Below the pieces are notes generated by a model. The model was not told the DNA's origin, did no database searches, and worked only from the letters and a program-made list of their open reading frames with translations. The position numbers and the translations under genes are program-made. From Asterella californica (Eukaryota > Streptophyta > Marchantiopsida > Marchantiales > Aytoniaceae): 64,000 bases of DNA. Below are positions 23,131 to 33,120 of the stretch, in pieces; the first letter of the stretch is position 1, and every line of letters begins with the position of its first letter. Where the stretch lies: the NCBI GenBank assembly GCA_036924285.1, contig JAYKYS010000004.1:21236001-21300000 (forward strand), given 5' to 3'.

Positions 23131-26100
23131 TCCAATAGTTTTGTATCGTGCGAGTCTGACCATAAAAAACTTTAATAATTTTGATAACTTTCAATTTTAC
23201 TTACATGTAAGATTGGAAAGAATATTTTGTTTAATGAATCAGTAGTTGGGGAACTCTCTCTAGAATACACATGCACCAGGTATTCTAGAAAGGGTTAGAC
23301 TTCCAATCCCAATTGGAGGATTAACAGGTTATTATTCTATTGGAAGTTGTGATCTTAAAAAAATCAGTTTTATAATTTGAAATTTCTCTTCAAAAGTTTG
23401 ATGTCAATGTATGTTTTGCATTCTCTGTCTCTCGTTGCATCAAGTATTGGATTTCTGCAAGATTTAGAGTAGAATATGACTTCGCTGTATATGTTGGGGT
23501 TCAAGAAAACCTGATTACTACGTGAGGCCGGTGAGGATGTAATAAACAATGTTGAGGTTATTTTCCGGAAGATAATTTGGGGAAAGAACTGAAACTGAAT
23601 TACAAACCACGAGAATACTGAAAGAATAAAGTTTCTCGTCGGATAAAAAATGTGAGAGTTAACTTCGCCGGAAAATTACGGGTTTCCAGTCGGATATCCG
23701 GACGGTCCTGGATGTGATGACCAAACCTTTTAGCCGAGATGTGATGACTTCCCTCCGGTAAAATGCCGGTTTCTCTCGTAAACCTACCCGGAAACTAGTC
23801 TAAACACTACACGAATGCACGTCCGATTAGATTCAAGGTGCACGCATATCATTCGTTGATGTAACTTAAACCAACAACATGTTGTGCTGCTTTGGACGCA
23901 TACGGTATTACGGTGTGTATCACAAACGGGAAGTCTCAAATCCATACTGCCGTGAAGTGCGTTTACTCAGTAACTAAATCCGAGAAAGCTCTATAACGCC
24001 GACACCTGTATCACAAATAGCAAGCTGCGCCTGACAAGTGTGCAGTTCTGACACGTACGATTCTCCCATAAGTGGAAGGTGCCATGAAAAGCTTCTACTC
24101 TCCAGTGTACGGTTTCAGCTACTGGATACTGGATATGGTTATCCACCCGACAGGGAAAGTTGGACGCGGAGCCAACACGGAGTTGACAGACCTGACGTGG
24201 TAGGTCCCAAGTTCCCAAGCGCGTGATCATATGGTTGGGACAACGTGGCGTTTGTCAACTAACCAGAAATGAAGCACTATATTTACTATTTAATATCCAC
24301 ATATATGCGGGAAAAGTAGTTCGCCACTCACGGGCGTTGGACAGTTTTGAATTATTGTCTTTGGTATCGACTGTACTACAAGCATGGCCACATGCATACA
24401 ATGCGACTGCGTTGAACGTTTCCTTCGAACAACTGGGTCTTCTTACCAGCCGAACCTTCTTCTCTTTCCAAAATGTAGCTTTGACTAACAAATAAAATTA
24501 AAATAAAAGACAAAGTAAAAAGTAAGCTTTGACAAAAAGGCAGGTCACCACGAATGATATGAGAGTCATCGTTCTTATGTGTCACATCTGACTTCGGAGT
24601 AAATCGAGAGGGGTATCCTACCTACAATGTCTGTTGTATTTAGTGTATAGTTAATTAATGTGAGCGTGTAATGACTGTAGTGACACCAATTTAGGTGTAT
24701 TTTAAATTTTATGAAGTTAATTTATTGACATAATTATATAAATAAAAACTATTTACAAAAATATTAACAAGACTTGAGTCCATCATTTTGTGTGTCTAAC
24801 AAAGCAAAACGTCCTCATCCAAGTCAAGTACTGAAGAGATGGGCGAATGAGTCATACTATTTCTCGAACTCTCGAGCACGTTAGATCTACGAGAGCTCAC
24901 TTTTATTTATTTTCTTCAAGCAAGAACTTTTTATAACTCAAGTTAGAGAAGCAATCAGACCTCGTCAGTTAAAGATCTCTTGTAGAGACCGTCTAATCGC
25001 ACAAGAAGACAAATGACACCAACACGTTAATCATTAAAAGCCCCACATGAGATATAGATGGATCTGTACAAAGAGAAGACGGTGAGAACCGAGATAACAA
25101 CCTAGACGGAACTTGACAGTTTGGTGCGAGAAGAAACTTAATAATCTGGTTGATTGATTAAGGGAGTAACCGCACTAGGTCTATTGAAGCAAAGGTATTT
25201 TTGGTTTGAAGTATGTTGTCTTTAGGGTCGAGGGTTTACTGTTTCACCCCACTGAAAACTGTTTCTATTTTTCGAGAGGGGTGAAATAAAGCTGTAACCA
25301 TTTCTGAGAGTCAGGGAGACTGGTTGTGGATATTCTAGCCCTTTCACGAAATGGCAGATTAATGTCATCTTTTCATGTGTGATATAATTTACATTTATCT
25401 CGAGCTAAACGCCTCTAGAGTCGACCGTGGTGGACGTACAGTCTTTCAAGATCAATCAACTACTACAGTGAGAGAGCTTCTATTGACGGAGAGTTTTCCG
25501 TCATGAACCTTTGTATTCCAAAGTTAGGTAAACAAGAGATGTGAGAGCTCGAGCATAGTCTTTTTCCGCAAGCTCGTGAAAGAAATGACACTGCTCACAC
25601 ACGCACATCAACAATCGTTGGGGCTCTAGACGGGTAAAACTCGGCATATTGCGCACTCATGGGTGCTTACACACTCGCGTAGTGCACACTACATTGACGA
25701 TCGTATGTTGTGCAATACCGGTCCGCTTCTATCGAGCTATCAAACAAGACCGTTTTTTTCGAGCTGCACGCTATTTATATTTCATGAGCATTTGAAACAT
25801 TTCAGAGAGTCTTTTTTGTGTAGATGGACGGCAGCAAGAGTGACGAGATGAGGAAAATGAACCATCACGAGAAAGCTTTATTGGAAATGACGACGGAATT
25901 GAAGAAAGTAGAGGAGCATATGCGCAAAATTGTTAAGACCTTGGACGCTCTTGTAACGACTATATCATGACCTCTCCCCTACAAGTTTCTCAGCTACGTC
26001 AAGTAGCTGATCTCACAACTGTTCATAAAAGACATTTCTAAGGTTAATAAGGCACTCATGTGCATTATTTCATCTTTCTTTACTAACTAAAATCTCATAA

Positions 26101-26858
26101 CTTTCTCCATACTTGCCAGTTTCTAGCATTTTAAATCTCTGCAGCATATAGTATACTACAGTCTACGTAGTGATGCTCTCAACACTCCATTTCGAATTTA
26201 TTGCAACTTTATACATACTTCTCGCTTCGCAATTCTCGGAAAAGCAATTTAGGTAGTTCTGTTCCTTAAGTCTCATGTCACATTGATCAACGCAACAAGC
26301 TCGATGACATGGTATCCTCATATCTCTCTCTTCTCACTTTCTCCTAAGTCTGCTTGTCAACGACATACATGATGAATTTTCCTCTACATGGACAATTCAC
26401 ATCATGACACTGTGGTATTCTAGCAGGTGAGTGAGTTGGGTGAAGTGGACTCCGAGGAGGAGAACCCTCCTCATATATACTTCTGGAGATCGACGTCCCC
26501 ACCATCTCCTTTGGTCTACATAAACTAATATGCATGCTGATGGATTGTCGCGACAGTCCGAGGAAGGAGACAAACATAGCTTTCGGGAGAAAATACCGTC
26601 GTGTAATTGGTTGTGATCGTCGTAGACGGCATTGGAGGAAACACTTTAATGTGCGGGTGGTGAAATATTTTAGGTCATACGGTATTTCTCGTAAGCCGAG
26701 CGACAGCAGGTTAGGGGACCGGAAGTATTGACACGGCTTTGAATGACGCGCGCGTTGTCTTGCCGCTCGTCGTTGTTATGGTCACACGCCATAGCGGTCT
26801 TCGCTGCCGGTCCTCGTTGTTCGCTGCTATCTCTTCGATTTGTGCTACTGTCTCTTCG
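23131..26858. other. Intergenic DNA; one small possible ORF only
   Basis: No domain-bearing frame on either strand. Around 23260-23300 an imperfect hairpin (CTCTAGAATAC...GTATTCTAGA) is present. From about 26.5 kb G+C rises toward the Replitron-like copy A. Confidence 0.4.
25824..25970 (+). CDS. Small hypothetical coiled-coil-like ORF, 48 aa
   Basis: ATG at 25824 opens a charged frame (ALLEMTTELKKVEEHMRKIV) with heptad-like spacing of L/M/V residues, ending TGA at 25970. Nothing else supports it: no homology I know, no splice context. It could be a tail exon of a lost gene or chance. Confidence 0.15.
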   Translation: MDGSKSDEMRKMNHHEKALLEMTTELKKVEEHMRKIVKTLDALVTTIS

Positions 26859-26859
26859 A

Positions 26860-27335
26860 TTTTGATGCCGCCGCACTCGATTTCGTTGCCACGAGAGTGT
26901 TCTTGACCGTGTTGGACTGTCGATTTGGTATTTGTTCGGATCACGATGATGTTGGATTCGCTTCTTGTGTTTAATTTTCATCCCGTCGCACTCAATTTTC
27001 TTACCGCACGACTGTTCTTGACCATGTGGGAGTGCGGGAGTGAGATCGCGGGAGTATTGTTGGCCGTGTTGGGATCACGGTGGTGTTTGCTGATCTTGTT
27101 CGTGCTCGTGTCGCAGCCGTGTTGTTATCTTTCTTTCGCTTAAGATCGCGGCGATGTTGGATTCGCTTGGGCTTTGATTTTGATCCCGATGCAGTCGATT
27201 TTCTTACCGCGGGAGTGTTCTTGGCCATGTGGGACCGCGTATATTGGATCGCGAGAGTGTTGTTAGACGTGTTGGGATCGCGGTGGTGTTTACCGCTGTT
27301 GTTCGTGCTCGTATCGCAGCGGTGTTCAGTGGACT
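26860..27335 (+). repeat. Imperfect tandem repeat, 205-bp period, about 2.4 copies
   Basis: The landmark GATGTTGGATTCGCTT follows GATCACGAT at 26939 and GATCGCGGC at 27144. The downstream order (TTTCTTACCGC, TGTTCTTG-CCATGTGGGA, GTGTTGGGATC-CGGTGGTGTTT, TTGTTCGTGCTCGT) is repeated. A partial third unit starts near 26860. The array sits upstream of Replitron-like copy A and may be its 5' terminal or leader region. Confidence 0.8.
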
Positions 27336-27517
27336 GTAGGGTGTGGTATGGCTTGGCCGATCCGAGCAGCCGGCTTGGACTATGACATGTGGCGAGTCGG
27401 CTTTGGATTGAGCTGTGCTGCTGGTCCCGCCGCGATGTTGTTGTCGCTGCAGTTCTTTCATGTGGATTTCAGATGAGATGTGTCGTGACGGTGACCTGCT
27501 ATTAAATGAGAGGGCTT

Positions 27518-27568
27518 GAGTTGGTTGCAATACGGCTGCAATACGCCAAGCCCTATTGCAACCAACTC
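27518..27568. repeat. Perfect 15-bp hairpin in the leader of copy A
   Basis: GAGTTGGTTGCAATA (27518-27532) and TATTGCAACCAACTC (27554-27568) flank a 21-nt loop that itself repeats GCAATACG. It could be an element-end or replication structure. Confidence 0.7.
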
Positions 27569-27945
27569 GATTCCAATTTTTGTTTTAGTTTTGCTGTTTT
27601 GAATGGAGGAGTGGGCTTCGAATCGATCCACTTTGGATCGAGCGTCAGATTCGCCATTGGAGTGACGTCATTTACGTGCGCTTCGCTTTGTCTGATAGGG
27701 GTTGCTATCGGTCAAAAATGTGAGGGAGTGAGCGCCGATTGGAGTCGATTTGGGGTGGAAAAGTGGGCAGTGGACCGTGAGCCGCTGCTTGCTTTGCTGC
27801 TGGTGTCTCTTGCCTTCTGCTCTTTGCTTCTTGCTTCCTTATCTCCCTTGCTGTGCGCTGTGGGCACGATGCCTCTGGTTGTTTCATATTTTGCTATTAT
27901 TTTGCCATCAACTTTGCTTCGCAGCTGAACTAACACTGTACGAGT

Positions 27946-29223
27946 ATGGTGGAAATGAGATGTAACGTTTCTAGTCTGTCTGTTTTTTCTTTTCGCTCGA
28001 TGATGAAAGCGTTAGAAACGATGGGAAGTCCGGAAGCAACTTGTCTTCCTCCTCCGAGTCCTGAAGTTGAGGTGGTTCCTGTTAGTCCTCAGATATCTAT
28101 CATTGATTCTTCGATCTTCGAGGAGGATTTTCTCTATATATCTTTAGGTTTCCCTCCTCTGTTTTCTATCTTGGACGAGGTCTGACATCAAGGGTTTAAT
28201 AATTGGAGATTGGAAGTACATCGCTTCTATATCTACTTAGACCTCGATTTCACAGAGCATATACCACAGTTTTTGTTTGATATAGATTTTGTAAAGGTAG
28301 CTCGTGTCTTTGCAGCTCTATCCGGTCCTTTTATGTACTTGGGCACGACGGATGATACATATTGACTCATACTGCAAGGTACGGACGAACAGATGTTTAC
28401 CTACCCACGTTTATTCGTCGACTGTTGTAGCGTACAATTATTCAAGCCTACAATGCAAACAATCTACAAGATACGTACTCTACCTTGCATCTGTCTTCTT
28501 CTTGATCCATCAAAGTTTAGGTACCTTTGTCCTCACTTTCTTCAGCCATCTCGGCTCAGTGTCTCTGCGAAGGGAAGCAAGAGTCAAGAAGAGGAATCCT
28601 TCGAATCCCAAGAAGAGCCTTGAGGTCTCCATCACTGTTTGTAAGACAGGGGGATTTGGACTTAAAGCTATTCTCATTGTTGGGAGTTTTTCTGGACAAG
28701 CAGTGTATTTAGAGTTTGTTTTCTTTAAAGCGTGAGGGCGCTCTGCTCCATTTGCACTTCCAAGGAGTCGTCTGCATCCATACCAAGAATTACCCGCAGG
28801 TGAAGAGATTACTTACGACTGCTTTGGGTTGGCAACGTGAGAAGCCTTTGGGTGCAGAGATTTGTGTGAAGTCTTTGACCAACCTTGGGTTGCACACATA
28901 TGTTGATATGCTGGGTTACTGTATGAAGGACCAGAAGCAGGAGTATCACCATGTGAGGATGAAGAACGCTTCTGAGAGCATGCTAACTGATGAGAAAGAT
29001 ATGTATGTTCTTCTAAGTGCGGTATACACTAAAAATCATGTTGAGTTGACTTATGCAAATATACTAGCTCGAGCACTCCAGTTTAACAAGTACATGAGCT
29101 CTCATTTCTTATCTACTACGATCCGGATCTGTTTGAGGACCATGTTAACGTCTGACAAGTATAGTGCTTCTCCCCGCTGGCTCATCCAAGGTGAGATGCA
29201 TGAACGTAGACTAGACTCTTTAT
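27946..29223 (+). pseudogene. HUH/Y1 Rep-type transposase (Replitron-like), copy A, decayed
   Basis: The Rep domain keeps a HUH pair (HLH at 28749-28757, context LLHLHFQGV) and a single-Tyr motif GYCMKD with Tyr at 28917-28919 and Lys three residues on. It then continues through VELTYANILARALQFNKY and TIRICLRTMLTSDKYS, collinear with copy B at roughly half identity. Upstream, YIYLDLDF...FRYLCPHFLQP (28225-28555) matches the N-terminal block of copy B. Decay is evident: in-frame TGA after ILDEV and after DDTY, frame changes between 28600 and 28660 (one at a GGGGG run), TAG at 28710, and TGA at 29223 where copy B has Trp. No helicase domain is fused, unlike Helitron RepHel. Confidence 0.8.
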
Positions 29224-29586
29224 GAAAGTCTTTCTTGCATCCGGCAGAAGATGTGCAGAACATTTTTCTCTCAGGACAATCGGCGCTGTGGATAGTGCAT
29301 GAGGAGGTATACCGAGGGAGATGGTGTAGTATGGAGTCAGGCCCCCGTCGTTGCTGCTGACCCCCAGGAAGTGCCGGTAGCGGAGATGATCTTCGGCTAA
29401 TGTGAGCCGTGGTGATCCGAATGCCGACAGTCATGAGGAGACACCTGCATATATTCCACTCTTGGACGCGTTTCTACGACGCATGGACGTTGACGTGCTT
29501 TCGAGCATGAAGAGACCATATCAGTTTGATAGTTGTAATGAGGTTTAACAGTGAATCTGCAGGTGCTCTCAGTTGTATAGTGTGTA

Positions 29587-29716
29587 GTTGTAACTAGTGT
29601 TTAGTATTTTAACAGTATTGACGTTTAGTATTTCAAGACGTGAGTGACAACTGCAGTATAGTTGTAACTAGTTAGTTACAACCAGCGGACAGAGCACGAG
29701 AGCTACTCCTGTCCGC
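29587..29716. repeat. Hairpin cluster 3' of copy A
   Basis: GTTGTAACTAGT occurs at 29587 and 29661. The second is the arm of a perfect 10-bp palindrome (29661-29682, 2-nt loop). Two nucleotides later a perfect 8-bp stem GCGGACAG/CTGTCCGC (29685-29716) follows. Such structures are typical near nick or termination sites of rolling-circle elements. Confidence 0.6.
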
Positions 29717-29904
29717 TCAGTTAGACGGGACGTTCTTCCGGGTCTTATGGACCATGTAAATGAGTTTTGAGTGATAATAAACGCGATGATCGATGATGGT
29801 TTTTTCATTTGTCTGTTTCTGCGAGTGCGGATGACAAAACTGGAATCGTTTGTAAAACTGACGTGTGCATAGTGCACGAAATGCTACAAAGAATTAATGC
29901 TGGA

Positions 29905-29974
29905 AGGGTTAGATATTAAATTAATGTCATACATATACACCTTCTCCCTCGAAAAAATGGAGAAGGTGAATATG
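29905..29974 (+). repeat. Hairpin element shared with 15458-15520
   Basis: CACCTTCTCC/GGAGAAGGTG (29938-29968) is a perfect 10-bp stem with an 11-nt loop, followed by AATATGCAG. The preceding GTTAG-TATTAAATTAA and the following GTGAATATGCAG are common to the 15.4-kb copy. Confidence 0.6.
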
Positions 29975-31112
29975 CAGATACTGAGTTTGCGTGTTGCAAC
30001 CTGAAACAGACAAGACGGACGAGAACCATCAAATACTAGTAAAACTGAGACAAAGGGTCACTCTTGAGACATGGGAGTTAACCCAATGTCTATTAAAAGA
30101 CTCACCCACCCATCCTCAGACAAGTCACGGACACGTCCAAGAAATGACCCCGAGAGCTATAGTCAGGTTGCCTCCCCTGGGACGTGGGAGTTGACATGCA
30201 CAGTCAACCTCAAGGCCCGAGGATTGACTTCCCACAACTCATGAGACCGTGCTACTAGGAATCACGTCAAATAAATGGTAGTTTTTCAATATAGTACATT
30301 TCTCAACATAATCAAATGTAAGTTGGTATAGTTCTGAAATAAAATTTGGTGATTATTCGAATGGACAATTATAATGTTGTTATAATAATTATTATTACAT
30401 TATTATAATTATTTTTATAGTCACGCGTGTTAAGTCCAGAACTGTCGACAGTTCCTCAATCCTCTATTACTATTACTTGTCCAAGATAGTCAAGTAATAT
30501 AACATAAATTTATATTTATTACATATATAAAAGATAATACGACATAGTCGAATGAAAATTGTTATCTTATTGTTATATTGTTGTTATGTTATATTGTTTT
30601 ATCCACCGTCACTTACTAAATGACGGTGGATAAAAAGGAGTAAGTGAAAATATCATTTACTCACACATATATATCTTTCTCACAACCATCGTTCATGACA
30701 CAACTGTCACTTCCTCGTTACTCGTGATGATAGTATTATCCGGAGGATTCCGACTCAAGATTAAACATGTTATTCGGTATAGTCAAATATTATGTTGAAC
30801 TTATAAACATCATAATTTGGATTTACTCTTTCGGGAAGTTTGTATCAAAATCAATACTACACCATGAGTTTGTGAATGTTTGAGCCGGCTATCTACAATG
30901 CATATTGCATTCTTGAAGTGCTAGATTATAGTCATGCTCTATCGGCTAATGGACTGGAGGGTAAACAAGCTTTTTCCTCTTAAGACTATACAAAAAGCTC
31001 CCATTTCCTGAAATTCAACATTTGTTTCGTGTTGTATAACAAAGTATCCCGTGTTGAGTGGTTAACACTCAGTTCTCCATTCCTCTATGATTCTATTATC
31101 TTGAGAATTTTC
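29975..31112. other. AT-rich intergenic DNA with hairpins; no gene recognised
   Basis: Contains AACTGTCGACAGTT (a 14-bp palindrome near 30441) and a perfect 15-bp stem TTTTATCCACCGTCA/TGACGGTGGATAAAA at 30597-30635 with a 9-nt loop. No coding frame is supported. Confidence 0.5.
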
Positions 31113-31350
31113 ATCTCTTCATTGAAGTAGTTATTTCATATTGTCATTTTTTTCTTGACATGAATATATACCGTAGTGATAGTTTAAACTAGTTCGTGCT
31201 TAAACTAGTTCATGCACAAAGTTGCATGCTTCTATCTCTTCATTCAAGTAGTTATTTCATATTATCATGTTTTTCTTGACATGAATCTACACCGTATGAT
31301 AGTTTAAACCATGCTTAAACTAGCTCGAGTACAAAGTTGCACGAATATCA
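31113..31350 (+). repeat. Tandem duplication, 121-bp period
   Basis: ATCTCTTCATT-AAGTAGTTATTTCATATT starts at 31113 and again at 31234. Both copies run through CTTGACATGAAT, TAGTTTAAAC and ACAAAGTTGCA. Confidence 0.85.
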
Positions 31351-31600
31351 TATTAATTCACAACTTCAACGACATAACAGATTCGGATTGGTTTCACTTG
31401 ATCATTTCGGGTTCTATTAAGTTCAATGATCAAATCGATGATTTCACAATTCGCTCGATTTAGAACAGAGTTTCGATAATAGTTTCTTGTTTAGAGTTTA
31501 TATATACAAGAGGATCACCAGTAAAAAATGAACAATCGATTCCATGCACACAAAAACCATTAAACTTTGATACTCTAAATTGTGAACACATATAGGTGAT

Positions 31601-31750
31601 ATAGTTAACTGAACACATGTCCAAATTCATACGAACAAAATTCTGAAATCATAGTTAACTGAACACTAAAACCACTTCATTCGATCGAAACATCTGAAAT
31701 CATAGTTAAATGAACACAAGTCCAAATTCATTAGAAGGAAATTTCTCAAA
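31601..31750 (+). repeat. Three copies of a ~50-bp tandem repeat
   Basis: ATAGTTAA-TGAACAC occurs at 31601, 31651 and 31702. The first and third copies also share GTCCAAATTCAT. Confidence 0.8.
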
Positions 31751-31899
31751 TCCAAGTTTCATGTATTCAAATTCGATCGACTATAGAGAAACTAGCTTTC
31801 AACTAAATTATTGGTGGGTTAGGTTATCCTCAAGAGAATCAAACTATGCAACGATAATCAATTCTGGGGAGGTGGAAGGAGGTGCTTGGCAAAAACTAT

Positions 31900-33120
31900 A
31901 AAACCCAAGCATTTTCTCAAAAAAGCATGGAGGTTCTGGAACTAACGCTGTTAGGCTGCCAAGATTTTTGGTGTGATTTTTGGTTGGAATTTATAGGTTT
32001 AGTCGAGTTGGATTTTACCCCGGAGAGGAAGCTTGGCGGTGAAGTGCTAACGCACGTTAGCACATCCCTGCAAACTTGTGCGGGATTGGTCAGGATGCGG
32101 ACATTTTTTAGGATTAGGTGCGAAGACTTGGGACGGAGAGACAATTTTTTTGTGACAAGGCAAGTTGACAAAAATGTACTAATGGCCGTTAGTAGATCTC
32201 CGCATGGTTGGGGAAGTGGAAAAAGTTGAGCTTTCTCCTGGTCTTTTCAGATATGGATTTGGGTCTGGTGACAAAATCTGAGATGAACATCAAATGTTAG
32301 CTGATTTCCGCAGCTTTTCGGGTTTGGTTGGTACCTCGACTTTGGAAAGTTATATCTTGGGGTAGGAGCATTCGTTCGACGTGATTTTTGTGACATTAGA
32401 AAGATGGTCAAATGCTACCTCCCTGTTCCTTCAGATTTTCATTTCATTTTGTGGAAGACTTGCGATGAACTGCTAATAGGCGTTAGCAGATTTTCACAAT
32501 CTTCTTTGTACTTGGGAAGTGAAACAACTTTGAGAAGGTGTAGCTCGGTGTTGGAGTGTCCGTTTGATACAAACTTGATGGCATCGGAAAGATCTCATCA
32601 AGGGCCTTCAGATTCGTCACTTCAGATTTTCATTTCCTTGTTTTGGATCAGAACTTGCGGTGAACTGCTAACGGGTGTTAGTAGGTATCCACGAGGTCTT
32701 TGAAGATGATCGAGTTGGTGATTTCAGACGACCGTAACTTTTTACCTAGGGTGTCTATTTGGGGAGAAACTGGATTCATTTGGAAGTTTTCTTGGCAGAT
32801 TTGCAATGGGTTCTTGGCTTCAATTCTTGACAGCAGAGAAAGGAGTTGGCGATAATCCATTCACGGTCGTCAGTAGATCTTCACGAGGGAGTAAATTTTG
32901 AGAAGGCCTTAGCTTCTTCTAGGAGGGTCGGTTGAAGGACTTATGATTATCGTCCAGAGCTTTTCTCGAGGCTGTTGCATCTAGCTAGAGAAAATTAGGT
33001 TTAGGGAAATTGAGTTGGCACCACGAACCTCTTAAGGTTCTTTTGTAAATCCTTTGTATGTTTGGAGGGTAGAAAAAAGATGAATAAAATCAATTGTTTA
33101 GTGTGGATTTACACTTGGTC
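31900..33120 (+). repeat. LTR-like noncoding block with repeated TGCTAAC...GTTAGCA palindromes
   Basis: Degenerate units recur with a palindromic core: GTGCTAACGCACGTTAGCAC at 32044-32063 (perfect 9-bp stem), and weaker forms at 32177-32194, 32471-32488 and 32666-32683. Each is followed by a G/A-rich context (TAG-T-T-C-CGAGG, TTTGAGAAGG). The block ends in a short hairpin (GAACCTCTTAAGGTTC) and an A-rich stretch with AATAAA (33005-33090), as in a retrotransposon R region. No partner LTR or coding region lies nearby, so a solo LTR or remnant is likely. Confidence 0.45.

Larger units (their letters stand above)
26860..29786 (+). mobile_element. Replitron-like (HUH/Y1) element copy A, approximate limits
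   Basis: A G+C-rich block with a tandem-repeat leader, a decayed HUH/Y1 transposase gene (27946-29223) and a hairpin-rich 3' region ending near the AATAAACGCGA signal also present in copy B. The exact ends are not resolved. The 5' limit is set at the repeat array and the 3' limit at the shared 11-mer (29776-29786). Replitrons are reported to have short direct repeats at or near their ends rather than TIRs. Confidence 0.55.

Noticed and set aside
27946..29223. Helitron Rep or integrated circular ssDNA virus Rep as the source of the HUH genes
   Set aside because: There is one catalytic Tyr and no helicase, and the long leader, N-terminal block and C-terminal region are shared by two diverged copies. 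This fits a transposon family better. A distant viral origin cannot be excluded.
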